A stretch of 64,000 bases of DNA from Platycnemis pennipes. Taxonomy: Eukaryota > Arthropoda > Insecta > Odonata > Platycnemididae. Within the stretch, counting starts at the first letter, position 1. Each line of letters starts with the position of its first letter. The stretch spans positions 22,275,805-22,339,804 of the forward strand of contig OW121856.1 of assembly GCA_933228895.1 (NCBI GenBank), written 5' to 3'. Below are positions 1-12,539 of this stretch, one piece after another. The notes below the pieces were generated by a model. It saw only the letters and a list, made by a program, of their open reading frames with translations. It searched no databases and was not told the DNA's origin. Position numbers and translations under genes: made by a program.

Positions 1-1500
1 CGTTGGTTTTATGATATTTCGACGTCATTATATATATATTCGGAGAGTCATTCCCTCCTTTGCTTATGCTGAGCAGTTATTACGATGCAAGATGTTTACT
101 TTGCTAATAAAAAGGTCCATGCATCCGCTTAACGCCTGAGAACTCAGAGCCCTTTTATGTGGATAAAAGTTCTGTGACAGACGCATTGGGAGTTCGGCAA
201 ATGAATTAACGCATGGGAAAATTTTCATTGCGAACTAACTGATATGTAATATAAGCCGTGAGCTTTTGGGGAAAAATTAAGATAAAAGAGTCTTTTACAC
301 ACTCTTAAAAATTTTAAGTATTGATTACTAAGGCTGGAAAAAACGAGTAAATAAATGAATCGTTTAAATATAAATAGTATTAATAAGTATTCTGATGATA
401 GAAAAATTAGAAAAAACAAGGAATGCAAAACTAACTTGCCCAAAACGAAATGATGCTTTTCCAAAACTATTCCAAAATGGTACAAAATTTAAGTGACGTA
501 CCATTTTTGATTACTTGGCTGTCAGTATTTGCTTGCAGTGAAAATATCAACAATGCAACGATGGAAAGTATTCTTCTATATCCTCCACCTCTTTAGTTGG
601 AAATTTATGCCTTTTTATTCAGCACAGAGTCCTCTACATACCGATAACCTAACTACAGTCTTTCGTAACTACTTTGTAGTTTAGCCACCACCATGAAGAG
701 GTCTCTGCTTCGGCCTACATAATGGCTCCATCTATCGCATTATTGGGCTGGAAAAATCGATGAGAGGGATTTGTATTGGAACAATAGTAAAGGAAATAGC
801 GGCGTGGTGGTACTATGGAGGAAAATCGGATTGGCACGTACCAACTCTCTTCTAAAGCCCTCCCATTTTCAACCTGAGAGACATATCAGAGCGTAATCCA
901 ATAATACGCAAGTATCCCCAGCGGACAGAAATTGCATCTCACCGCTCTCTCTTTCTATCCAACGGTAATTGCTACCGCAGCAGCCTCACTGACCTCTGTC
1001 CACTCTTACAGAGAGCCCATTGTGGCTCCCATCTAATCCCATTGCTGGCGGCCACTGCACTTGTCTTTGGAAAAGCCATACATGCCTGCCGTAGTACCTT
1101 CTGGAAGGCCCAGGTTTCTAGAGTAGAGTACCTGAGGCATTCTATGTTTTTTCTTGCATCCGAGATGTGAGGAAGAATAATTTTTTCCACTGTATATTTT
1201 TTTGTGTTAATGCAATAGAAATTTTTTTGTGTTAATACAATAGAAAAAAGGGATGATTGTCACTACGCGAGGGTTCGTCGTAATATACTCATGGTCTCCC
1301 AGAAGAAGGTAAATATGCTTTTCTTCTGACTGTTTCTCGAGAGGCGTATAAGTTCGCGGAAGAAGAAAAAAGAAATTGGTTGTGCCTAAGCGCATCTACA
1401 AGCCATGATGATGGATTATGCGTTAACTTGTTTTTGTGCATTAAATAAAGGCTTTAAATTTCCCTTTCTATTGAATGATGAGAATAATTTGAATAAGGCA
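1..1500. other. AT-rich stretch, no gene seen
   Basis: I see no exon or transposon coding relic here. The only structure noted is a short imperfect tandem duplication of a T-rich block followed by GTGTTAATRCAATAGAAA near 1200-1245. Short open frames on both strands have no recognisable composition or motif. Confidence 0.5.
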
Positions 1501-1620
1501 GAATATAAAATTTTACAAGGAGAGGGAATAATTCATCTTGATCGAGCTTCAAACCAGGATACCCCTGTGTTTCGGCCAGGGGCTTCAACTAGTGGAATGA
1601 GAAAGTGGCGTGATCCCTAA
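1500..1620 (-). repeat. Possible Penelope-like or other retroelement tail
   Basis: Read on the minus strand, this block holds GTTGAAG, then CCCCTGGCCGAAACACAGG. That is the general layout of Penelope-like 3' tails (CTGANGA-like, short stem, CGAAAC). The first core strand does not match a hammerhead core well, so I call it only as a possible degenerate tail. It could equally be unique sequence. Confidence 0.2.
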
Positions 1621-1805
1621 TTTTGGAATTATAGTGGACTGTTTTCGCCTTTACCCTGTAGCATTCATAACAGAATCATGAAAATTGTAAGAAAACCTTA
1701 CGAAAATATGTTTTTCGGGGCTAGTTGAAATATTTAAATTTGTGTTTTCAAGGAGTGCGTTACGCCAAAATCCTGAATAATTTTCCGTCTCAATACCAGT
1801 TGGAT

Positions 1806-1871
1806 TAATTAATCCCAGGGTTTAATTCAATCAAGCTAATTAATCCCAGGGTTTAATTCAATCAAGCTAAT
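1806..1871. repeat. 31-bp tandem duplication (2.1 copies)
   Basis: A 31-bp unit beginning TAATTAATCCCAGGG starts at 1806 and again at 1837. The next four bases (1868-1871) begin a third copy. The two full copies are identical, so the duplication is recent. Local slippage or a small tandem duplication is the simplest explanation. Confidence 0.9.
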
Positions 1872-3590
1872 GCATATGATAGGGCTTTGCTCTGTGAATC
1901 TATATTGTTTTGATAAGCAGCAAAATGTATATTAACGCGTAAAAGAAATTAATTTCAATGTGACTACGATAAGATTGTGATTTTAGCGGGGCATGAGTAA
2001 AATGAAGGAATTATTCTCTTCTTGACCATGCATAATTACCAAGGAGGTGTGGTTGAAAACGCGAAGGAAATTCTTTGAAATTTTCACTATTAACGAGAAT
2101 GAGTGACATTTATTGTTGGGAATCGACGGCTTGGAAGTAATGCCACTACTTCGAAGAGCATAACTAAAGGAATATAGCTTTCGGCACATAATTTAAGGGA
2201 TGGATAAGACCTGGACTTTAAATATGCCCACTGCTCATTTAGTGACGCAAGACTGGCATGTGTATTATGATAACGATTCTCTAATCCCTATCCAACTGGA
2301 CGAATCTGAACTGTTCTACTTGTTTCTCAGCAGATTTGTCTCCATCTTATAAATTTCTGGTTAAACAAGATTTATGCCTCTGCGTAAACTCGAGAACGCT
2401 GTAGGCACCTCGTTGGAGAAAGGGGGAATGCTTTGATTAATGGCAACCGCACTCTCAATGAAGCCGTGTGCCCATACCTATCCAAGCAGGGCTAAAGGGT
2501 TACTGAAGGTAATCCTTGCCTGAACAGCTTCCATAAGTCTTTCAAAAACAGAAATTTTGCGAAAGAAACATTCCTAAACAAGCTCTTGCCTTATATTTTT
2601 ATCAAGGTAGCCTAAATTTTAAAATGAAGGATCTCTGCAATTGGTGTACGTGACTAGATATAGTAAAAATTAAGACCATTCATATTCATGCTCTCCATGA
2701 GATTTAAAAGAAATAGAGAATTGCAAATATGAGATTAGTTTCATTCATATTTTTTCCCGGTGTTACTTCTGTACACAAATATGTCGACCGATGGAGGTTT
2801 ATTTTTTGATAACTGAGCCGGAAATCAATAGGTCCCAGATTTTTATCCTGCTTTGAGAAAATATATTAATTATATTTCTCATTCAAGCAATTAAACTTAA
2901 AATATTGGCAAAAAGACCACGCAGCTTAACGCAAATACAGCATAACAACAAACAAAAATCTGTAAATTCAAATAATTAGTCATTTATATCATATTGACTA
3001 TTGAAACCCTTATTGCTGCTACAGCAGCTAGGAAATATTGTGAGGATACCTTTTCCCTTATGAAAAACAACACATTAAAGTTTTCCCTGTATTTTGCATC
3101 AATTAAATTATTATTATACTTATCTTATTAATTGTTCTGGGAAAAATGAAATAAATATCGTAATCCCCAGGGAGAAAATTTTGTATTCCCCTTACTGGAG
3201 ATTTTTTCTTAATATTCATCAATGAAGTAATTTGTTACTGCAAGTGTCACTGCAAGTCACTTGAATAGGTGGATAAAACTTGGGACCAATAAAAATATCA
3301 GTGGCTCTGCCATATTATGCTTCATTTTTAGCACGTATAATCTTTGAATTTTTTTTATTGAGGCCAAAAATACCTTATAATACTAGAGTGCTCCTATCAA
3401 TTATAAACCTCTTTGACAAGGTAACGACTATATCATTTAATTCACTTGAGCGTATTCATTGTGACATATTCTAGGTGTTACCAATTCATGGTTATCATAA
3501 CTGGACATGGGCTTTTGATATTTTCGAAGGTCAATTGAATCGAGTCAGTTGATTCTTTGTGAGAAAGTGACATGCTGAAAGAAAAGATTT
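1872..3590. other. AT-rich stretch, nothing recognised
   Basis: I found no coding relic, RNA gene or clear repeat. All open frames are short and have low complexity. Confidence 0.5.
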
Positions 3591-3599
3591 AACGGTGAA

Positions 3600-3690
3600 T
3601 TTTTTCATTCAGAGTACCCTTTATAAGGGCACGAAAGAGTCGAAACCGGTAGGGTTTAGAAATTCAATATAGTGCGTGAAAAATACATCG
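3600..3690 (+). repeat. Possible Penelope-like tail (GAAACCGGT motif)
   Basis: The block has an inverted repeat CCCTTTATAAGGG (3619-3631), then ACGAAAGAGTCGAAACCGGTAG. GAAA followed by a palindromic CCGG is typical of minimal hammerhead stem III in Penelope-like elements. The expected CTGATGA strand upstream is absent or degenerate (CATTCAGAGTA). Treat this as a weak candidate. Confidence 0.2.
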
Positions 3691-3699
3691 TTAAAGTTT

Positions 3700-5280
3700 T
3701 TCTTTCAGATCGAAAGTCTATTTTATTTCCAGCCAATCTCACTGAAATTAGCAGCACAGCCTTCCAATAGAGTGCCCTAACTCCTTTTTGTAACCTCCAA
3801 CTTTCTATCACACAGATTTTTCACGCTTCTGAAGGTTGTCTTTGCTTCTCTTCATAAAATGTGGCAATATGAATAAAAACTATTACGCTTCGGCAAACAT
3901 TTCACGATAAAATAAGAAATGCTGTCAGAGGGAGGTAGTGTAAATTCTTTTTGCAAATATTCCTCCAGGTTGCGGCTCGCGAAGAAACAGAAAAAGAGTA
4001 AGGGAAGTAAAAGTGGTCGTATAGGCGTTTTCAGAAAGTTTTTGTCGCCAAGCTGCTTCTTACATGGTTATTTTGAAGCAAGCGTACCTACCTCCTTATT
4101 CATGTGTTCCAAAAGTGAGAAGTGTCCCACCCCAATTTTTCCTACAGAGCTGACGCAATTGAATCACCTTGGTTTGGTACGGAGGCAGAAGCACCCACAC
4201 TTCATCATCCTCTGCCCCTCCTACTCCTTAAATTGGCATCCTGCGTATTAAATCTGCTGGTGTGGAACACTGATCCTTCTCGAACGATAAGGAATGGTTT
4301 TTAGCGCCCTAATCATGAGGCATGCTCCGCGCAAAATTACATCGTTTATCATTTCCTCATTTAAGTTCAAAGACGTCATTGCGAGTTAGCGGAGTTGGTT
4401 CAGGAGTGATACCACCAATTTAAATTCCCTTTTGGAGAGGTATGCGTTTATTGCTTGTAGGAAGGCAGTGTATGCAGGAAAGGGTGATACAAGAGGGAAT
4501 AGAACAAAATAATATTTTATAGAATCGTTCAAAAACTAAGAAATGAGATTTGAAGCATTAGGTAAGAAAATATGTCGTACCACCGTACATCCGGAACGTG
4601 TAATATCATCAAATGCGAGATATGAATGGAAAGAGTGGTAGAAAATGTGATAATGCAAGCATTTGAAATCAAAAGTAGTAGCAATAGTTGATTTTGTAGG
4701 GTGCGCCCACAGCAGGGTCTTTCGCACCTCTACACATTTGTTATTTTTGCATTAAAATTTTAAAATTTGGGGTTTATATATATACTTGAGAAACCGTTAT
4801 GCCTCGGATAAACTGCGTTTTTGACAAGTATAATATTTATATTTTAGTCATAGCGCCAGTGTTTTTAAGAAATAAAATCTCACGGCTGAGGGCATAGGAG
4901 TCATCATCTAGGATTGTTCCTAGCTCGCCTATAATGGGGTTGTTTACCATATTCTTATATTGCCGAATCTGATAGAGTTTGTAAAATAAAAAGACCAGTA
5001 TTTTTCCATTTTTCGATCCGTCAATTATTTCTCGAGTTATAAGCGACGAAAAACTGATGTTTTTTAACCTTTCGGAAAGGTGGGCGTGGTGCAACCTCTG
5101 ACGTATATCGACTTCGTCCAATCACAACTGAGCCCGCGAAGCTACTTCACCTCATAACAATGGGGGGACACAGCTGACTCTGCCAACAGAAGCAGATGCG
5201 ACAGCATCTGTGCGAGCATACCTTCCGAGAACCCCCCTCCACCCTCTTCCCTTCACCTAAAAGCAGTCAAGGACGGAAGG
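3700..5280. other. Non-coding stretch, nothing recognised
   Basis: This is AT-rich DNA with a slightly GC-richer end near 5150-5280. I see no conserved protein segment on either strand. Confidence 0.45.
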
Positions 5281-5284
5281 AAAA

Positions 5285-5301
5285 TGACGTCAATGATGTC
5301 A
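5285..5301. promoter_or_regulatory. CRE-like pair TGACGTCA / TGATGTCA
   Basis: A perfect palindromic TGACGTCA (5285-5292) is followed one base later by TGATGTCA (5294-5301). TGACGTCA is the established CREB/ATF site. Two such sites side by side are suggestive, but no promoter or gene is recognised nearby, so any function is inferred. Confidence 0.3.
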
Positions 5302-5696
5302 AAGCAGCTTTTTCGGTGGGCGTCACCTTTTGCTTATTTGAATTTTTGATTTATGAGTAAATGGTTGTGGTTAGAAGATTAATTTTTTCACCAAAATTAT
5401 TTTTTCGATTCCATCTAACGATTTCGTGTACAAAATCGCGATTTCGGTTCCGAGTAAACGCCTCCATTCCTAGCCGGTTACGAGCGCTCCGGTACCTGTC
5501 ACACTCCGTCAAGGTATGTCCTATACTGAGAGGACAGTCGCAGTCGTCACAACGTGGGTTGAAATCAGTGATAAGTGGTGGATACCAAGTGGATAAATCT
5601 CTTTAGGAAAATGCTATACTGATCTGTAACCTTCCCATGCCATTTGCCTAGCTTGTTGTTGTTGAGCTCTACCCTCACCGACTAGACCAACCGCCA

Positions 5697-5745
5697 CACA
5701 GTGGGTTGAAATCGAAAAAAGCTGACCAGAAGTTCGATTTTTTTC
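5697..5745 (+). repeat. Dispersed CAC..TGGG element terminus, copy 1
   Basis: Begins CACAGTGGGTTGAAATCG, then an A run and GCTGACCAGAAGTTCG. The same ordered sequence occurs at 38754 (plus strand) and at 41293 (minus strand). A CACWRTGG start followed by an A-rich block about 11 bases on resembles the ends of Transib elements, which are related to RAG recombination signals. No transposase is visible, so the superfamily is inferred. A shorter partial match (ACGTGGGTTGAAATC) lies at about 5549. Confidence 0.45.
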
Positions 5746-5993
5746 AGTCGGACTTTGAAACTCCGCATGCCGATTCCCCATTGATTGGTGCATTTTGTTT
5801 TTATAGTCATTTGACGTTAGAGTCATTCATTTGCAATTTATGTTGGGCCAAATTTGATCAATTTTTCCCAAAATTGGCCTCCATCAGTTTAAAAAATTTA
5901 AACTTCATCAATTTAAAAAAAGCAAGCTATTACTTTACCTTGGACGATAGCACGATGGAGAGAAAATATTACATAAATATAGAGATATGTACT

Positions 5994-6820
5994 ATCATCA
6001 TCATCATTGCTCAACAATCCTAGGATTGGTTTGACGCAGCTTTCCACTCGATTCTTCTATCGGCCTACCTTTTCATTGTGACGTAATTCTTCTCTTTTAC
6101 ATCCCTCACTACCTGTTCCATGTATCTCATACGAGGCCTGTCTTTTCCAATCTTCCCGTTCACATTTCCCTCGACGATAGTCTTCATAAGGCCATCCTGT
6201 CTCAAGATATGGCCGATTAAGTTTTCCCTTCTTCTTTTTAGAGTTGCCAGCAGACTTCTCTTTTCTTCTACTCTTCTTAGCACTTCCTCGTTACTTACTC
6301 GGTCGATCCATTCAGCATTATTCTGTAGCACCACATTTCAAATGCTTCTACCCTTTTCTTCTCCGCTGCTGTTATCGTCCATGATTCACTGCCGTAAAGA
6401 AACATGCTCCATATGTATGTTCTGATGAACTGCTTCCTTACTTCTATGCTTGTATTTTCTGCTGTAAGTAGATTCTTCTTTTGATAGAATGCCCTCTTTG
6501 CCTGGGCTATTCTACTCACTATTTATTTCTTGCTTCGTCCATCGTTGGTTACTCGGCTTTCTAGATAACAGAACTCTTTAACCTCTTGAAGTTTTTGTTT
6601 TACTAGTTTGTCATTGGTTTTCGCCTCTTCTCTGTTGCTGCACACCAATATCTTAGTTTTATTCTTATTTATCTTCAGCTGATATCCGGCCATAGTCCTT
6701 TCCATGGCTGTTAGCATCTTATTCTGCTCCTCCTCTGTCTATACTATGAGAGCTATGTCATCAGTGAATCGTAGCATACTGATTGTTTCTCCGTGGGTGG
6801 TTACTCCACTATACGAATAA
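5994..6820 (-). pseudogene. RTE (BovB-like) non-LTR retrotransposon relic, 5'-truncated
   Basis: On the minus strand the order is RT catalytic block, RT C-terminus, then the C-terminal domain typical of RTE elements. The RT core at about 6750-6800 reads LRFTDDIALI, where FADD or YADD is expected, so even the catalytic box is altered; a TAG follows soon after. Downstream come MERTMAGYQLKINKNKTKI (about 6655-6717), YGSESWT and VEAFEMWCYRIML (about 6330-6415), and WIDRVSNEEVLRR (about 6270-6310). Frameshifts near 6320 and 6520 break the frame. The element ends in an ATG/CAT trinucleotide run (about 5996-6008), as RTE elements do. It is closely related to the copy at 17366-17817. It is dead DNA; the family assignment rests on the C-terminal motif series shared with BovB. 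Confidence 0.85.
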
Positions 6821-6839
6821 ATAAAGATACAATGATATA

Positions 6840-8220
6840 AACAATTTATTTTTCTTTAATTACGTGTAATCAATATTCCATAATTTTTATATTTACCAAA
6901 GATATTTATGATACAAAATACCGGGCCCTATTTTCAATCAAACATTTGTCTTCACGTGGGAAAATAGTTGAAAATACATCGAGATACTATCAGTAAAAAT
7001 TGTCTCTAGACTTGCCATAGTATCGTGAGTTAAAAGCCGTTGAGTAATGTTGCGGCCGTTTGGGACGCCGAAAGTAAAATCACTTTTACGGCCGCGCGGC
7101 GTAGCCTGCTCCTTCCCGCCGGCATCCGGGAATACAACGTCGAGGCTTGTATAATGATGCCCTATGGTGTCAGCAACTTTGCTATGGCTATTTTCAAGGA
7201 TTACTGATAAAAAATACCCTCTGTTTATGCTTTAATGGCGATACCATAGGGGTACCGTTTCCTTCGATACGGTATGGGACACTATACCGGATACCAATGT
7301 AGCGTTTCCTGTAGCGTTTCGGGATCGAACTCTAATATTTCGTTCACAAGTTTACTGATATTTTGAGAGAATGTGTATCCTTGGGTGATACCACACCTCA
7401 CCCTTCAGGCTTGCGAACGCATTTGAAGGCACCAGCCTATATTTGTTTTTGAAGGCCCCTTTCAGATTCCTTTGTGGAACCTCTGGTCATCAGCTCAACT
7501 TGCTGGACCATAATGCTTTCTATTTAACTAATTTGATGGAATTACAGGAGGAAATTTGAAATTAATAATTCCGAATTGTTTAATACTACTTTCGGTTCGG
7601 CACACATATTTCTGAAACTCTCAATTGCAAGTTCCCAGCGGAAATAAACGCAATATCTGAAACCTCAATTAAGCATTTACTTTCTTGTATTCTTGCAGCT
7701 TTTATGCCATTTAAAAATCAGCAAGTTCAGATCATCAGGCAACTCGATTCTCCACCTAGAGAAGTAAGTGAAGCCATTTTTCAGTAAATATTTCGTTTGA
7801 AATTTGCAGTGACATACTCCTCAATGTCTGGTTTACTATTGTATAACTAAATCATGGTGCGTTTAGTGTAAGGTAGTGCATTTTCACCCTGCCATTATCT
7901 TCTCTTTGAGCTACTAATCAAATTAAAAAGGCCTGTTTTCTTTTGAGCGGTTAGTAATTTTGCCAAAATCATGTTGGTGCAAGTACTTGTTGCGATATAT
8001 TTAGTTGCTGAGTCGGTGTTTGTCCACTTCCATCCTACTCGTACAACATTGGTCTGGGTTTACATGCATAAATTTGCATCTAATGTTATTTGATTACGCA
8101 GAGAATCCATTTTTGACGAGAGTTCAGACGCCAGGATAGTTTTTAGATTTTGTGGAAGCGCCTGCGCGTATCTTATACTCAAACCTGGTAGAACAAACTG
8201 TTGAGTAAACTCCAGGGAAG
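6840..8220. other. Non-coding stretch, nothing firm
   Basis: Mostly AT-rich. A small GC-rich patch sits at about 7045-7140. I see no coding relic or repeat that I can name. Confidence 0.45.
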
Positions 8221-8224
8221 GGAA

Positions 8225-8660
8225 GGCACCTCGAGGTGGCTCTAATTTCGGATCCCAGTAATTGATGGAGAACGCTTTAGGTAGTGAGCGGCCGAAGTGG
8301 CCCTTGGGGTAGTGGGGGGGAGGGAGAGAAAGGAGTAGACACGGGGAGGAAGGTGAGGAGTTTGGCGGAACCTCAAAGGGTGTGTCGCAAAGGCAACGTG
8401 TGGGTTGGAGGGGAAAATTGAAGGGATCCCGAGGTATTTACTCTGGAGCGCGTGTGTTTGCGACGTGCGTTGAGGTCGGATGGTTCTAATGAAAGAACGA
8501 GACGAAGGAAGGGAAGAGGAAAGGACGCGTGCAGTGAACCAGCCAAGAAGGTCCAGAGGGAGAAAACTCATGGCGTAAAAGTGTTGGATGAGTATTGAGA
8601 TGCTGAGAGGGATATGGAGGCGAGATGAAGAGTATTCCAGTATCCCACGGAAAACTTCGT
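8225..8660. other. GC-rich, purine-biased block
   Basis: This stretch is clearly richer in G, and in CpG, than its surroundings, with G/A runs on the plus strand (C/T on the minus strand). The minus strand has a long open frame here, but its translation is rich in Ser, Pro and Arg and matches no family I know. A base-composition effect explains the open frame. A CpG-rich regulatory block or unmethylated patch is possible. Confidence 0.4.
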
Positions 8661-8699
8661 GCGATCGAGTAATGCATCCCAATTTTAAATTATTTTTAT

Positions 8700-9380
8700 C
8701 TTAGAGTTAGCATTATTTTTGATTCTTAGTTAATATATAAGCACTTTAACTCAGTGGTATCATACACAATCACTGTATTTCATGTCGGAACATATCCCTA
8801 ATGATTTCTTCTCTTCAGTACATTCAGTGTACCAGGTGTACGTTGAATCGAGAAGCTCAGTCTTTAGTCACTTTTCAGGAAAAAATAACGCCTCTCAAAA
8901 GCGATGACTCAAAATGTCTACCACTCTCTGTAATAGTACCCCATATTTGACAAATAAACTATTACGAGATATGCCCAATCTCCTCAAACAAAATTCTACA
9001 ATGGTGGACATTTTTCTCAAAAATGTGGCTCTCCAACCATCTGGTACTGTGCCATACATTTGGTCCACAGATGATGATATCTGTGTGCAATAAATGCAGT
9101 TGGAAGCGAAGGCTACCAAATTTATAGTCTTATAGTAGAGGGTTAGGTATCTATTTATGCCTAAATGCTCACTTTTAGGATTGATCAGAAGGATTTTAGC
9201 AACGCGATTTGAAACTTTTCACTGGTGAGCAAGATATATATTTTTTTCTCTAATCTCTTCTTTCAATAACAGTTACGATTCCTTCCCAAATTTAGCATCA
9301 TCCCTCGAAGGCACCTTAACCAATAGTGCAATTAACACATTTTCAAAAGATGGTCCATGGTTGTCCTCTTTATGTTGCTC
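8700..9380. other. Non-coding stretch
   Basis: Nothing recognised. TTTGACAAATAAACTATTAC near 8948 resembles the start of the foldback arm at 9386, which hints at an older related repeat, but the match is short. Confidence 0.4.
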
Positions 9381-9386
9381 TCATTT

Positions 9387-9468
9387 TGACAAATGATTTA
9401 TTACGAACTTTTACAAACCACAACATTTTATTTATGGTTTGTAAAAGTTCGTAATAAATCATTTGTCA
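9387..9468. repeat. Perfect 34-bp inverted repeat (foldback hairpin)
   Basis: The arm at 9387-9420 (starting TGACAAATGATTTATTACGA) is exactly complementary to 9435-9468, with a 14-base AT-rich loop between them. No mismatch was found over 34 pairs. Perfect pairing means either a very recent origin, for example a snap-back template switch during replication, or selection for the hairpin. Neighbouring sequence shows no further pairing. It is too short and simple for a typical DNA transposon. A small-RNA hairpin is possible but unsupported. Confidence 0.95.
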
Positions 9469-9479
9469 TGATGAACTTC

Positions 9480-12470
9480 CACAAATTTACATTTATGCTC
9501 TTATTTTTCCTAACATTTTTTTGTTTTATTTCCATTAACCTCGCGGGAGTGAATGACATAGTAGATAATACGACTTGTTTGAAACCAATACATTTTTCCA
9601 AATTGAAACTGGTGTCTTAGTTTCACTATTCTATACTAAAAAAGAGAATAATTTTAAATCTCACCATTTTGCTCCATCTCGTGATGCAGTTACGATTTAC
9701 AGTCAATGTGATGTTCAGCTCAAGCTTAAAGATTAGATATTTTTCTTTTCTGTTGGCATTTGACTTTTTTCAATCAACCGTTCAATAAGGCAAAAAAAAT
9801 CATGTACACAATATTCGTTATTTGTACGTTAGGAGTTGCATAAAATGGCCGTACATAGAATATTACTAAAAATAATGCGCCAAATTATTTAATTGGCTAT
9901 CAGAATGCAAAACATGGTACGATTCTAGTTTAAAATATATAGCTGCCTAGCAACATTACTTTCTTATTAATCCTTAAACTTGCTTACATCTTAGGTTTTT
10001 AAAATCAGTAATTGTTAGGAAAATCTCACTTTTGCAGATATTTTCTGCATGAAACCAACCACATTTGGATGATTCATTCAAGCGTAAGAGAATATTTCTT
10101 GCATACTTATAGATTTCTTAAACAATGAGCTCTTAATTTTGCCTGGAGAATGCTTGGAGTAATTAGTTTACAAATATGTTAAACAGAAAACTTAATAGTA
10201 AATGATCTGAGGACTAAGGTTTACTGTACAATAATTACCCACAAGCCATGTGATCCATATTTTGTGCACTCTATTTATAATCATTAATTCCATTATGCAG
10301 GCCATTTTCTGAATGCATTTGCTTCATTCATGAGCATTGTGAACGCCCATTCAGTTCCATTTCAGTGCTTTTGCCACATAACCAATCGAATAGATGTTTA
10401 TTGGCGATGGCTGTTAAGTTATCAAATATTTGCCAGCATATAAGCTAGAGACAATATGTTCACGCAAAATACGTTTCGAAATATGTTGAGATACGAAAGA
10501 TAAGCATTGTTTACAGGCGCCGTATCCCAGAAAACTTTGTAGGAGATGCTCCAAATCATCTACACGCTTCATGGCTTTTCTTTTCAGTGACTCGGGGGAT
10601 ATTGGCTGCGGTAATCCCGTATTGGAGGCCGTGGGCACGCCGTGAAAGTGTTCTTCAAGATAGCCAGGCTTTAATAAAATGGCGATAGTGCTCGTTTAAT
10701 GGGTACATTGGTTCAAGAACACATGCTCCCATGCTGGCTGCAGCTGTGTACGGACATAAAATCAATAGAAAAAGTTTTCCCAATCCGATTTCTTTCCTGT
10801 GAACGGCTGCTTGTGTATAATATGTTGTCTATTCCTGCCTAATTCGACTACAGGATATTCATTTCGGTAAAAACAGTTGCCTCGGTAGGGAAAGAATTAT
10901 GTAATTTTTTATTTGCCCCATCATCCTTATAACACCGTGTAATCTAATCTTAAAACTAAGAGAAACACGCATCCGTACCCAAGGCGGATTACGATCAGGT
11001 ACCTAACCTTCGGCTTGCGATGCCGGCTTTTAAACGACCTTGGTATTGCGGTCGACATATTTCTGTGAACTTGCTTGTCTACTCAGCAGCGGTTTGTTAT
11101 TTACCTTTCGGGAAATAACTGTACTGTCTTAAGAATAAGATAAAAACCTCAAAGCTTCTAACTGCTGTCTTGAATATAGAGTGTGATTCTCTAAAGCTGC
11201 CTAAAATTGGTCAAATCACTTATTTTTATCAGTGTGTACGGCTGATTTTTTTCCGTGACATATCTATGAATATTATCATGGTTTACCGCTTATCACTGTA
11301 AATGACAGCCATTTTAACAATTGTGCAGTAGTCCTTTACCCCACTATTTTATAGTAAACATGATTTTTTTATTTCCTTAATTTTTATCGATTTAGATTCT
11401 GGCCACTGAAGTGGCTTTTGGTGCGAGATAATAGATCCTGACTAATTCTGATGAGACATTATCGGTAATCGATCAAAATAAGAAGATGATCAGTTAAAGT
11501 TATGAATATATTTTGATTTACGCCTATCAATATCAATCACAAGCTAGTATGTGCATACTTTGCAGTTAAATGGTGCATGATTCACTCGCAAAATTGGCAA
11601 CTATTCAATACACCTTGCCTTTTATTCCATGATAATTTTACGACAACTACAGAAGAGATGGCTCTGCTGGTTATATTAAAAGAAAAATATTACAATTAAG
11701 GTGGAGGATTATACAGAAAAAATATAAAAAATAGTTAAATCAATCGCATGATTATTTTAATTAACTCTGATATTTTCAATTCTCTTTTCAGGTTGGTGTT
11801 TTCACTTTGGATGTCACGACTCAAACATTAATGTGGCGCTTTGGTGAGTGAACCTAACCAATTCAGTTTGCCAGCAAACGCTGATCCACCTTTGATCAGT
11901 GAGTGTGCAAAATCCTCTTTAGACTGGATGAATTCTGTGAAACACCTTGTTGTAGACTAATGATCGGTTCACTGAGTTCCAGTGAACATCCACTGGTCCT
12001 CAATGTGCCAAAATCTCTTTTACATGAGTCAGCGGGTCTAAACTGCTTTTCTATTTGAGATTCTGAGCCATATTTTGATAGGATTCTTTAAACCTAATTA
12101 AATTCAACTGGTGACGAGAAAAAATGATTTTTGAGGCTGAATGTCATTGATATTTTAACATCTCCTATCAAAATTCCTTTAAGCATGAATAATACCCCCT
12201 GTTAATAATATTAATGCTACAATATGCATTTTTGCATGTAATTTTTAGGTCACCAGGTGGTTATTTTGACCCCAATGTTTTTTCGGTACCTGTACGATTT
12301 TTTCCAATTTCATTAGTAGTATTGCTCATATTCTATTAAATACGTATTTCGCCAGGTTCCAACCTTATTTTGGCCATGCATATTGTGCTAGGCATAAAAG
12401 CCTAAACGAAAATCAACGAGAAATACGACTCGTTTACTTTTTAATGATTTAGATACTTGGATTCTACTGA
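9480..12470. other. Long gene-free AT-rich stretch
   Basis: About 3 kb with no recognised exon, transposon protein or RNA. A minus-strand frame at 10414-10638 (74 codons) has four cysteines/histidines but no known motif, and I do not call it a gene. Confidence 0.5.
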
Positions 12471-12539
12471 GAGATGACGAGAAAAGGTTGAAATCTTCAG
12501 AAATGAGTGTGTATGTGCAGGAGTATTAAAAAATTGTGA

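Noticed and set aside
8242..8682. 146-codon minus-strand open frame
   Set aside because: Low-complexity Ser/Pro/Arg composition in a GC-rich block, other frames also open, no domain. Explained by base composition.
11448..11480. CTGATGAG at 11448, hammerhead-like
   Set aside because: No GAAA strand or stem III follows; a chance match.
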